A DNA stretch of 64,000 nt from Promicromonospora thailandica (GTDB lineage: Bacteria > Actinomycetota > Actinomycetes > Actinomycetales > Cellulomonadaceae): the NCBI RefSeq assembly GCF_024171955.1, contig NZ_JAMTCS010000003.1, forward strand, positions 62,001-126,000, in the 5' to 3' direction. Positions 16,297 to 26,875 of the stretch are shown here, piece after piece. Each line of letters starts with the position of its first letter. Position 1 is the stretch's first letter. The translations under genes and the position numbers were made by a program. The notes beneath the pieces were generated by a model. It was not told where the DNA came from and did not search any database. It saw nothing but the letters and a program-made list of their open reading frames with translations.

Positions 16297-17285
16297 GGGT
16301 TCAGGTCCGCGAGCTGCTCCACCACCGACGCCACGGCGTCGACGTTGCGCACCCCGGCCTCGGTCGCCGGGAACGGCACCACGACGTAGCGCTCCTCCCG
16401 CACCGCCGTCATCTCCCGCGTGGCCGGGTTGGACTCCAGGGCCTCGATCTTCGCGTCGGCGGGGTTCCACACGGCGTCGACCAGCACGATGACGTCGGGG
16501 TCCGCCTCGACGATGCTCTCCCAGCCGAGCGAGGTCCACGTGTCGTGGACGTCGGCCGCGACGTTCGTCAGCCCCGCGGCCTCCATGATCATCTGCGGTG
16601 CCCCGATGCCCGCCCCCACGTACGGGGTGTCGTCGCCCGAGGACCACCACAGCGCCGTCAGGCCGCGGTCGTCGGGGGTGGCGGCGTCGAGCGCCGCGCG
16701 CTGCTCCTCGACGAGCGCCGCCGCGGCGTCCTCGGCGCCGAACAGGGAGCCGACCTCGGCGATCTCGTCGAAGACGGTCTCGAACGTCAGCGGGTCGGGC
16801 ATGTACCCGTCGGCCTTGCACGCGGCGGGGGAGACGTAGGTGGCGACGCCCAGCGCGGCCAGGGTCGCGCGGTCGCCCGCCGTCTCCGCGGTGAGGTTGG
16901 ACTCCCAGCCGGCGTAGACCAGGTCGGGCTCCAGCGCGAGCGTCGCCTCCGAGCCGGGCACCTCGTCGGCGAACGGCTCGTCGACGGCGGGCACGGTCTC
17001 CCGCTCGTCCGGCACGGGGCCGTCCAGGAAGGCCGAGCCGACGATCCGGTCGCCGAGGCCCAGCGCGAGCAGCATCTCCGTGGTGGACGACTTGATGGTC
17101 ACCACGCGCTCCGGCGGCGCCTCGACGGTGGTCTCGAACCCGCAGTTGTCGAGGGTCACGGGATGTCCGCCCGACGTCGGCGACGCGCCCCCGGCGTCCG
17201 GCTCACCGGAGGCGGAGGCCGCGCACGCGGCGAGGACGAGGACGGCGGCGACAGCGGGCAGCGCGAGCGCGGGACGGGGGTGCAC
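16293..17285 (-). CDS. ABC transporter substrate-binding lipoprotein, resembles proposed F420-0 binding protein (TIGR03868)
   Basis: A 330-aa lipoprotein of the FecB/BtuF fold. The start is the GTG at 17285, which gives a lipoprotein signal peptide with lipobox LAAC and cysteine at residue 21. The mature N-terminus has NCGFETTVEAPPERVVTIKS followed by TTEMLLALGLGDRIVG, a pattern I associate with the small actinobacterial family proposed to bind F420-0. The two-lobe architecture is evident, with a DPDVIVLVDA strand in the C lobe. No cobalamin riboswitch was found upstream. A ferric siderophore is the alternative ligand; a profile search would settle it. Confidence 0.72.
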   Translation of the reverse strand: MHPRPALALPAVAAVLVLAACAASASGEPDAGGASPTSGGHPVTLDNCGFETTVEAPPERVVTIKSSTTEMLLALGLGDRIVGSAFLDGPVPDERETVPAVDEPFADEVPGSEATLALEPDLVYAGWESNLTAETAGDRATLAALGVATYVSPAACKADGYMPDPLTFETVFDEIAEVGSLFGAEDAAAALVEEQRAALDAATPDDRGLTALWWSSGDDTPYVGAGIGAPQMIMEAAGLTNVAADVHDTWTSLGWESIVEADPDVIVLVDAVWNPADAKIEALESNPATREMTAVREERYVVVPFPATEAGVRNVDAVASVVEQLADLNP

Positions 17286-17571
17286 GAGGGGGCTCCGATC
17301 ACGGGAGGTGCAGGGTCGGCGAACGACCCACGGCCGTACGGCCATGGGCGAGCAGCGACGCGCCATCTCGCGTCCGGGCGGGGAAGCGGCTCACGACGAG
17401 AGCCGCGTCGGCGGGCCAAAGCGTGGCCCGCGACCCGGCCGCCACGATACACCGGCAGGACCGGACGATCCGGGTGGATTCGCTCTCGGCGTCGCGACCG
17501 GACACCGGTCGTGCCTACGGTGTCGGGAACGACGTGCGTGAACCCGCGACGGAGGTCGAGACGGAGGTCCC
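17286..17571. other. Divergent intergenic region between ABC cassette and DUF6480 gene
   Basis: The 286-bp gap holds the promoters of both divergent units. Reading leftward, a TATCGT hexamer near 17450 could be a -10 for the ABC operon, giving a leader of more than 150 nt. No B12 riboswitch box, Fur-like 19-mer or DtxR/IdeR-like palindrome was recognised. Confidence 0.4.
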
Positions 17572-17820
17572 ATGACGAACGAACCCGACAACCCGGCGCA
17601 CAACCCCGACCCGGAGCCGGACGGGCGCACGATGCCCGCCAGCGGCAACCTGCAGCCCGGCGAGACCCCGCCCGAGTCCGACCAGACGAGCGCGCCCCAG
17701 GGCCACGAGGAGCACGGCCCGCCCGCCTGGGTGCCGCGGGCCTGGATCGTCGCCATCCTGGTGGTGGCGGCGGCCGTCGTCGCCCTGTTCGCGGGCTATG
17801 CCGCGGGCCTGATGCGCTGA
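17572..17820 (+). CDS. DUF6480 family small membrane protein
   Basis: An 82-aa protein with a Pro/Glu-rich N-terminus containing NPDPEPDG and LQPGETPP, then one C-terminal transmembrane helix (residues 58-78). This arrangement matches the small actinobacterial DUF6480 family of unknown function. GGAGG lies 4 nt before the ATG. The short gap to the following SDR gene contains that gene's own promoter. Confidence 0.7.
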   Translation: MTNEPDNPAHNPDPEPDGRTMPASGNLQPGETPPESDQTSAPQGHEEHGPPAWVPRAWIVAILVVAAAVVALFAGYAAGLMR

Positions 17821-17866
17821 GGGATGCGCCGAGCGGTGCGCGGCGCCGGGGCCGCAGTGCCGGGGC

Positions 17867-17872
17867 TACAGT
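17867..17872 (+). promoter_or_regulatory. -10 box of a leaderless promoter for the SDR gene
   Basis: TACAGT ends 6 nt before the ATG at 17879, with no ribosome site between. Confidence 0.5.
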
Positions 17873-17878
17873 GCCGCC

Positions 17879-18691
17879 ATGAGCGACAGCACCCCGCAGA
17901 CCGCGCCCGAGACCGCACCCCGGACCACGCCGCCCCGCCGCGCCCTGGTGACCGGGGCGTCGTCGGGCATCGGGGCCGCGACCGTGCGCCGGCTGCGTGC
18001 CGACGGCTGGGACGTCGTCGCCGCGGCCCGCCGCGCCGAGCGCCTGGAGGCGCTCGCGGCCGAGACCGGCTGCGCGCCCTACGCCCTCGACGTGACCGAC
18101 GACGGCGCCGTGGCCGCCCTCGCCGAGCACCTCGCCGCCACGGGCGGGCTCGACGCCCTGGTCAACAACGCCGGCGGCGCGCTCGGCCTGGACCGCGTGG
18201 AGGACGCCGACGTCGACGGCTGGCGGCAGATGTACGAGACCAACGTGCTCGGCACCCTGCGCGTCACCAAGGCCCTGCTGCCGCTGCTGCGCGCCGCCGG
18301 AACCGCCACGGGCGTGGCGGACGTCGTCACCGTGACCTCCACCGCGGCCCAGGGCGCCTACGAGGGCGGCGCCGGCTACACGGGCGCCAAGCACGCCGAG
18401 CACATGCTGTCCCAGACGCTGCGCTGGGAGATCGCGGGCGAGCCTGTGCGCGTCATCGAGGTCGCCCCCGGCGCCGTCGCCACCGAGGAGTTCTCCCTCG
18501 TCCGGTTCGGCGGCGACGCCCGGAAGTCCGCCGCCGTCTACGAGGGCTACACGCCCCTGGCGGCCGAGGACATCGCCGACACCATCGCCTGGACCCTGTC
18601 CCGCCCCGACCACGTCAACATCGACCTGGTCACCGTCCGCCCCCGCGCCCAGGCCCACAACTCCAAGATCGTGCGCGGCACGGGCATCTGA
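17879..18691 (+). CDS. SDR family NAD(P)-dependent oxidoreductase
   Basis: A classical short-chain dehydrogenase of 270 aa. The cofactor loop is TGASSGIG (residues 25-32), the NNAG motif is near residue 96, and the catalytic residues are the serine in TSTAAQG and YTGAK (Tyr and Lys) near residues 167-171. The arginine after the second strand (AARRAERL) favours NADPH. The closest named type is YdfG, a 3-hydroxy acid dehydrogenase, but the substrate is not certain. The start seems leaderless. Confidence 0.83.
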   Translation: MSDSTPQTAPETAPRTTPPRRALVTGASSGIGAATVRRLRADGWDVVAAARRAERLEALAAETGCAPYALDVTDDGAVAALAEHLAATGGLDALVNNAGGALGLDRVEDADVDGWRQMYETNVLGTLRVTKALLPLLRAAGTATGVADVVTVTSTAAQGAYEGGAGYTGAKHAEHMLSQTLRWEIAGEPVRVIEVAPGAVATEEFSLVRFGGDARKSAAVYEGYTPLAAEDIADTIAWTLSRPDHVNIDLVTVRPRAQAHNSKIVRGTGI

Positions 18692-18715
18692 GCACCGGTC
18701 ACCCACGCGTCGCTC

Positions 18716-18771
18716 CGGTCCCTCGCCCTGAGATCGGTCGTCCGATCGACCGATCTCAGGGCAAGGGACCG
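18716..18771. terminator. Long palindrome after the SDR gene (terminator-like)
   Basis: Arms of about 24 nt (18716-18739 and 18748-18771) pair with a single mismatch around an 8-nt loop. It begins 24 nt after the SDR stop and lies upstream of the next gene. There is no T-tract. It is one of several long gene-end palindromes in this window but its arm sequence is not shared with the others. Confidence 0.7.
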
Positions 18772-18859
18772 ATCCAGGGGAGCGGGCCGGTCCTTACAGG
18801 GTCGTGACAGCGTGGGGGCGGGACCCCGTACCCGGACGCCCGCGTGCCAGGCTGGGGAC

Positions 18860-20443
18860 ATGACCCAGGCACCCGAGAGGTCCGCGAGCCCGCGGACCGA
18901 CCGCATCCCGCACGACGCCCGGTGGGCCGCCCTCGCCGGAGTCGTCGCCGGCGCGGCGGGACTCGCCGTCGCGGAGCTCGTCGCCGCGCTCGTCGCCCCG
19001 GGGTCCAGCACCCTGTTCGCGGGCGGCGCCGCCGTCGTCGACGCGGTACCCGGCTGGCTCAAGGACTTCGCCGTCCAGTGGTTCGGCACCGCCGACAAGG
19101 CCGTGCTGCTCGGCACCATGGGCGTCGTGCTGGCCGTCGGGGCGGCGCTCGCGGGCTGGGCCGAGCTGCGCCGTCCGCCGCTGGGGTCCCAGCTCATCGG
19201 CGCGGTGGGCGTGATCGGGGCCGTCGTCGCGGTGCTGCGGCCCGAGGCGACACCGCTGTGGGCGCTGCCCAGCCTCGTCGGCATCGGCGGGGCCGTGATC
19301 GCGCTCCGCGCCGCCGCGGCACGGCTCCGGCCGGAGCCGGACCTGCGGCGCACGCCGGACCGCGATGCGGCTGCCGGCATGGACCGCCGCGGCTTCCTGG
19401 CGGCCACCGGCATCGCCGCGGGCGTCGCCGTCCTCGCCCTGGCCGGGTCCCGCCTCGTGTCGGCGGGGTCGGCCGCGGTGAACGCCGTCCGCGACACGCT
19501 CCGGCTGCCCGCCGCGCGCCGCGCCGCGGCTCCCGTGCCCGCGGGCGCCGACCTGGAGATCCCGGACCTCACCCCCTACGTCACGCCCAACCGGGACTTC
19601 TACCGCATCGACACGGCGCTGCGGGTGCCGCAGCTCGACCCGGCCGACTGGTCGCTCGAGGTGCGCGGGCTCGTGGACGAGCCGTTCACGATCACGTGGG
19701 ACGAGCTGCTCGCGCTGCCGCTGGAGGAGCACCACGCGACCCTCGCCTGCGTCAGCAACACCGTGGGCGGCGACCTCATCGGCAACGCGCTGTGGCTCGG
19801 CTACCCGATCCGCGCCCTCCTGGAACGCGCCAGACCGCAGGCGGGTGCCGACATGGTGCTCTCGCGCAGCGACGACGGATTCACCGCGGGCACGCCCCTG
19901 GAGGTGCTGCTCGACCCCGACCGGGACAGCCTGCTCGCGGTCGGCATGAACGGCGAGCCGCTGCCCGTGGAGCACGGCTTCCCCGCGCGGCTCGTGGTGC
20001 CGGGCCTGTACGGGTACGTGTCGGCCACCAAGTGGGTGACGTCGCTGGAGGTCACCACGTTCGACGCCGACCAGGGCTACTGGACGCCGCGCGGCTGGTC
20101 CGCGCTCGGGCCGGTCAAGGTGCAGTCCCGCATCGACGTGCCGCGCGGCTCGGCGCAGGCCGGCGCGGTGACCGTGGCGGGTGTCGCCTGGGCGCAGCAC
20201 ACGGGCATCGGCGCGGTGGAGGTCCGGGCCGACGACGGCGACTGGGTACCCGCCGAGCTCGCCGAGACCGTGGGGCCCGACACGTGGCGCCAGTGGCACG
20301 TCTCGCTCGACCTCGCCGCGGGCGACCACACGCTGACGGTGCGGGCCACGGACGCCGACGGGCTCACCCAGACGGAGGCGGAGGCGCCGCCCGCACCGGA
20401 CGGCGCCACGGGCTGGCACACCGTGCAGGTGTCGGTGGGCTGA
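18860..20443 (+). CDS. Membrane-anchored molybdopterin-dependent oxidoreductase (sulfite oxidase family)
   Basis: A 527-aa protein with four N-terminal membrane helices (about residues 18-165), then a segment MDRRGFLAATGIAAG (near residue 173) that resembles a Tat-type hydrophobic run, and a C-terminal sulfite-oxidase-fold domain. The molybdenum-ligating cysteine is in TLACVSNTVGGDLIGNALW (near residue 294), and FPARLVVPGLYGYVSATKWV is the conserved pterin-binding strand. A C-terminal Mo-co dimerisation domain follows. The active site should face outside the membrane. Electron donors or acceptors are not encoded nearby. The ATG at 18860 follows a CAGGCT box by 6 nt. Confidence 0.85.
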   Translation: MTQAPERSASPRTDRIPHDARWAALAGVVAGAAGLAVAELVAALVAPGSSTLFAGGAAVVDAVPGWLKDFAVQWFGTADKAVLLGTMGVVLAVGAALAGWAELRRPPLGSQLIGAVGVIGAVVAVLRPEATPLWALPSLVGIGGAVIALRAAAARLRPEPDLRRTPDRDAAAGMDRRGFLAATGIAAGVAVLALAGSRLVSAGSAAVNAVRDTLRLPAARRAAAPVPAGADLEIPDLTPYVTPNRDFYRIDTALRVPQLDPADWSLEVRGLVDEPFTITWDELLALPLEEHHATLACVSNTVGGDLIGNALWLGYPIRALLERARPQAGADMVLSRSDDGFTAGTPLEVLLDPDRDSLLAVGMNGEPLPVEHGFPARLVVPGLYGYVSATKWVTSLEVTTFDADQGYWTPRGWSALGPVKVQSRIDVPRGSAQAGAVTVAGVAWAQHTGIGAVEVRADDGDWVPAELAETVGPDTWRQWHVSLDLAAGDHTLTVRATDADGLTQTEAEAPPAPDGATGWHTVQVSVG

Positions 20444-20446
20444 CGC

Positions 20447-20905
20447 TCAGCAGAACGGGGCCGACGCCGAGCCCGTCGCGGCCAGGAGGAGCTCGTGCAG
20501 CTGCTCCCGCTGCGCGGGGTCGAGGCCGGCGAACACCTCGTCCTCGACCGCGGCGAGCGCCGTCTCCGCGCGGCAGAGCAGGGTCGTGCCGTCGTCGGTC
20601 AGGGTCACGACGTGCCGCCGCCGGTCCTCGGCCGACCGGCGGCGCTCGACCAGGCCGCGGGTCTCCAGCTCGTTGAGCAGGCCCACGACGTTGGTGCTGT
20701 CGAGCACGAGCACGGTGGCCAGGTCGCGCTGAGTGATCTCGGTGCGCTCGCGGAGCACGGTGAGGGCCACGAGGTGCCGGGTGCGCAGGCCCAGCGGGGC
20801 GAGCGCCGACTCGGAGCGACGCCGCAGGTGGCGCGCCAGGTAGTCGACCAGTGCGCCGGACCGCCGGGTGGGCCGCTCCACGACCTGTTGCTCGTCCACG
20901 GCCAT
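20447..20905 (-). CDS. MarR family transcriptional regulator
   Basis: A 152-aa winged-helix regulator. The DNA-recognition helix is QRDLATVLVLDSTNVVGLLNELE (near residues 59-81) and the wing contains RRRSAEDRRRHVVTLT, the family's DxRxR motif. It is convergent with the molybdo-enzyme and is followed in the opposite direction only by the azoreductase operon on the same strand upstream. MarR proteins next to quinone or azo reductases usually sense electrophiles; this is inferred from context. Confidence 0.87.
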   Translation of the reverse strand: MAVDEQQVVERPTRRSGALVDYLARHLRRRSESALAPLGLRTRHLVALTVLRERTEITQRDLATVLVLDSTNVVGLLNELETRGLVERRRSAEDRRRHVVTLTDDGTTLLCRAETALAAVEDEVFAGLDPAQREQLHELLLAATGSASAPFC

Positions 20906-20990
20906 CTCCCTCGTCGTCGCGCCCCCGCGGCACCACTCTACGGGTGCGCGGGGGCGTGACGTGGGCTTTTACGCGGTAGGCGTGCGGGGT

Positions 20991-21638
20991 TCACCCGCCC
21001 GCGTAGGCGGGGGCCCACAGGTCGTCGATCTCCGCCTCGGCCTGCCGGCGGCTCTCCTCGGCCAGGGGCACCAGCCCCGACATCGCCGGGGTCGAGGAGG
21101 CGAGCGTGAGCTCCGTGGTGATGAAACGGGGCTCGATGCCGACCAGCGACAGGCCGTGCGGGAGCCACGCCGACGCGTGGTCCCAGCCGTGCCGCGGCGT
21201 GCCCTCCGCGTAGCCACCGCCGCGCGACACCAGGACGACGAAGTCGCAGGTCCCGAGCAACCCGTCCCGCGTGTCGGGGTCGAAGCCGAGGCCCGGCGCG
21301 ATGAGGTGGTCCAGCCAGGCCTTGACCGTGCTCGGCGCGCCGAAGTTGTAGATCGGCAGGCCGAGCACCACGGTGTCCGCGGCGGCGACCTCGGCCGTGA
21401 GCTGCTCCATGCGGGCCCAGGACCGGGCCTGCTCCGGGGTGTGCTCGTCCAGCGGCACGCCCCGGCTGAGGTTGGCCGCGGTGTCGAAGTGCGGCACCGG
21501 GTCGGCGGCCAGGTCGCGGTAGGTGACCGACCCGTCCGGGTGGGCGGCGCGCCAGGCGGCGGCGGCACGGGCCGTCAGCTGCCTGCTGACCGAGCTGTCG
21601 CCCTGGATGCTCGCGTCGATGTGCAGCAGTGTTGCCAT
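20991..21638 (-). CDS. azoR: FMN-dependent NADH-azoreductase
   Basis: A flavodoxin-fold reductase of 215 aa that transfers electrons from NADH to quinones and azo bonds. Motifs are the N-terminal HIDASIQGDSSVSRQLT (phosphate loop), LGLPIYNFGAPSTVKAWLDHL (near residue 85) and LVSRGGGY (near 138), which bind FMN. The start is the ATG at 21638 preceded by an AGGAGG ribosome site; the longer frame to 21680 has no site. A MarR gene lies downstream on the same strand and probably regulates it. Confidence 0.87.
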   Translation of the reverse strand: MATLLHIDASIQGDSSVSRQLTARAAAAWRAAHPDGSVTYRDLAADPVPHFDTAANLSRGVPLDEHTPEQARSWARMEQLTAEVAAADTVVLGLPIYNFGAPSTVKAWLDHLIAPGLGFDPDTRDGLLGTCDFVVLVSRGGGYAEGTPRHGWDHASAWLPHGLSLVGIEPRFITTELTLASSTPAMSGLVPLAEESRRQAEAEIDDLWAPAYAGG

Positions 21639-21676
21639 GGTGAGGGTCCTCCTGGAGTCAAATGCGGACCCCACCG

Positions 21677-21687
21677 TCAATCATTGA
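21677..21687. promoter_or_regulatory. Candidate MarR operator upstream of azoR
   Basis: TCAAT-C-ATTGA is a perfect 5-1-5 inverted repeat about 40 nt upstream of azoR in a locally AT-rich stretch. MarR-family operators often have this form; assignment is by position only. Confidence 0.4.
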
Positions 21688-21782
21688 TCCACTACAAACC
21701 ATTCCCGGTGCACATGTGACCTGACTCACTGCTGCCGGCGCGGGTCGGGCGCCGGCAGCAGACCCACGGTCGTGGAACGGGC

Positions 21783-22571
21783 TCAGTCCAGGCTCAGCGT
21801 GCCGACGAAGGCGTCGACCAGCTCCGAGTCCTCGCCGGACTCGCCGACCGGCAGCGTCATGGTGATCACGTACCGGACGTCGCTGTCGGCAGGGTGGACG
21901 AGGATCCGGACCGGCGTGACCTGCGGGTCGCCCTCGGTGGAGAGGCCCATCGCCGCGCGCAGGTCCGGCGTCCCGCGCTCGACGGTCGCCGTGCTCGAAC
22001 CCGGCAGGTCGAAGCCCTCGGCGCCCTCGCCCGGCACGGACGTCAGGCCGCTCGCGGTCGTGTCGTAGTACTCGTACTCCGGGGTCAGCCGGGCGACCCG
22101 GATGTAGGGCGGCACGTCCTCGCCGTCGTGGTGCCACATCTGCGACGTCTCGCCCGGCTCGTCCTTCGTCGGGCCGCTGGACACGACGTCCGGCGGCAGC
22201 GCGTACGACAGGTCGTCCAGGTCGTGGGCGTGCCAGCCCTCCGGGACGACCCCCGGGTCCGCCGCGCCGCCGCCGGCGACGTCCGCCGGGGCCGAGACCG
22301 CGGCCGGAGAACCGCCCGGCAGCAGCGTGCCCCCCGTCGCCGACGTGCTCAGCGCGAACGCGGTCACGGCGACCGCCGCCACCGCCGTCAGGCCGCCGCC
22401 CGTGGCGAACGCGGCACGTCGCGCGCGCGTGCGGCGGACGGCGACGCGCGACATGTCGTGCGGGTCCGCCGGTGTGGGCGGCGTGACGCCCGCCGTGACG
22501 TCGCGCAGGTGGGCGAGCCAGCGCTCGTCGACGGGCTCGTCGAGGGCCGCGGGAGGTGTGTTCCTGGTCAT
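21783..22571 (-). CDS. Single-pass membrane protein coupled to ECF sigma factor, candidate anti-sigma or sensor
   Basis: A 262-aa protein with a cytoplasmic N-terminus of about 52 residues, one transmembrane helix (near residues 56-76) and an extracellular domain of about 180 residues. Its ATG overlaps the stop of the upstream sigma-factor gene by 4 nt, so the two are translated together. That coupling and the topology are those of membrane anti-sigma factors, but no zinc-binding HxxxCxxC motif is seen in the N-terminal part, so it is not a ZAS-type anti-sigma. I do not recognise the extracellular domain. Confidence 0.7.
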   Translation of the reverse strand: MTRNTPPAALDEPVDERWLAHLRDVTAGVTPPTPADPHDMSRVAVRRTRARRAAFATGGGLTAVAAVAVTAFALSTSATGGTLLPGGSPAAVSAPADVAGGGAADPGVVPEGWHAHDLDDLSYALPPDVVSSGPTKDEPGETSQMWHHDGEDVPPYIRVARLTPEYEYYDTTASGLTSVPGEGAEGFDLPGSSTATVERGTPDLRAAMGLSTEGDPQVTPVRILVHPADSDVRYVITMTLPVGESGEDSELVDAFVGTLSLD

Positions 22572-23161
22572 GCGTCCTGTCCTTCCGAGAGCAGCGTGCG
22601 CAGGCGGGCGAGGCCCCGTGCGCCCTGGGACTTCACGGTGCCGATGCTGGTGCCCAGCTCGGCGGCGACCTCGGCCTCCGAGCGGTCGAGCAGATGGCGC
22701 AGCACGACCACCCGCCGCTGGCCCGGCCCGAGCCGGCGCAGCGCCCGTACGAGGCGTTCGCGCTCGACCACCTGGGCGGTGCCGTCCGTGGCGGGGGAGC
22801 GGAACGCCTCCTGCACGACGGCGACGTCCTCCGGCGAGCGCAGCACCTCGCGGCGGGTGCGCCGCCAGCCGTCGATCCGGGCCGTGGCCAGCACCCGCCG
22901 CGCGTAGGCGAAGGGGTTGCCGTCCTTGACCCGGGACCAGCGGCGGTAGGTCTTCTCCAGCGCGATCTGGGTGAGGTCGTGGGCCCGGTGGTCGTCGCCG
23001 CACAGCAGGTAGGCGATGCGGTGCAGGGCCGCGGTGCTCTCGACGGCGAACTGCCGGAACTGCTCCTCGGCCGTCACGCCGGTGCGGACCACCGAGAACG
23101 CCACGGGCTGGTCGGGATGATCGGTCACCGGTGGACCGGTCGCTTCGCTGAGTGCGCTCAT
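22568..23161 (-). CDS. SigE-family ECF RNA polymerase sigma factor
   Basis: A 197-aa sigma-70-like factor. Region 2 spans FRQFAVESTAALHRIAYLLCGDDHRAHDLTQIALEKTYRRW with the conserved DLTQ core recognition helix, and region 4 contains LGPGQRRVVVLRHLLDRSEAEVAAELGTSIGTVKSQGARGL, the -35-binding helix-turn-helix. The wording ..NPFAYARRVLATARIDGWRR between them is typical of the actinobacterial SigE-like group (TIGR02983). The ATG at 23161 is chosen; frames further upstream enter the T-box region. It precedes a membrane partner that may control it. Confidence 0.88.
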   Translation of the reverse strand: MSALSEATGPPVTDHPDQPVAFSVVRTGVTAEEQFRQFAVESTAALHRIAYLLCGDDHRAHDLTQIALEKTYRRWSRVKDGNPFAYARRVLATARIDGWRRTRREVLRSPEDVAVVQEAFRSPATDGTAQVVERERLVRALRRLGPGQRRVVVLRHLLDRSEAEVAAELGTSIGTVKSQGARGLARLRTLLSEGQDA

Positions 23162-23221
23162 GCCCCTTGGACGCACCCCGGCCGCCGGAAGGTTGCACGC
23201 GTGACGTCTCCGGTTGCCGGC
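23162..23221. other. Divergent promoter spacer between sigma factor and ileS T-box
   Basis: This short spacer must contain the start of the ileS leader and the promoter of the sigma operon. A TACGAT box at about 23228 could serve as the -10 for the ileS leader. No other element is recognised. Confidence 0.35.
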
Positions 23222-23233
23222 GCCCGGTACGAT

Positions 23234-23431
23234 TGCTCCACAGGCATCGACCCGGCCATCACCGGTGAGCCTCCGGAAGAACAGGTCGCCACGTCGCCGT
23301 CGGGCAGCGGGACGGCCCCAGTAGAACCGGACGGGTAGGCCCGTCACAGCCGTCAACGAGCGGGCGCCCGCCACAGGCGGGCGTCAAGCGGGGTGGTACC
23401 GCGGCGCACCCAGGTGCGGCGTCCTCGCAGC
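23234..23431 (+). promoter_or_regulatory. T-box riboswitch, isoleucine-specific (actinobacterial translational type)
   Basis: The leader in front of ileS contains the T-box core GGGGTGGTACCGCGGC (23391-23406), whose TGGT pairs with the free ACCA end of uncharged tRNA, and a short Stem I CCCGGCCATCACCGG with the specifier triplet ATC (isoleucine) in its loop. AGAACAGGTCGCCACG and the G-rich linker are typical of the ultrashort-Stem-I T-boxes known from actinobacterial ileS genes. In that class uncharged tRNA-Ile releases the ribosome site rather than preventing termination. The CGCGGC / GCGGCG segments after the core could form the competing sequestering helix. Confidence 0.92.
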
Positions 23432-23488
23432 AGAGCACGACCGCACTTCCCTGCTGCCGAACCGCTGAACCCGCCAGGAGCCACCGTC

Positions 23489-26770
<3,282 letters not shown>

Positions 26771-26787
26771 CGGCGCTGCCCGCCACC

Positions 26788-26855
26788 CACCTTCGAGACC
26801 GAGGTTGCTTCGCTCTGAGGCCTCTCAAAGCGAAGCAACCTCGGTCTCGAAGGTG
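26788..26855. repeat. Long palindrome, family A copy 2
   Basis: Perfect 27-nt arms (26788-26814 and 26829-26855) surround a 14-nt loop that contains GAGGCCTC. The arms share TTCGAGACCGAG and CTTCGCTCTG with the copy at 2954-3019. It lies between the convergent ileS and protease genes and probably halts transcription from both sides; no T-tract. Confidence 0.88.
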
Positions 26856-26875
26856 AGCGGGGACCGGCCCGCTCG

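Noticed and set aside
16293-17571. Cobalamin riboswitch controlling the ABC cassette
   Set aside because: No B12-box or GCCACTG-type core was found in the upstream region, and the binding protein resembles the F420-0 group instead.
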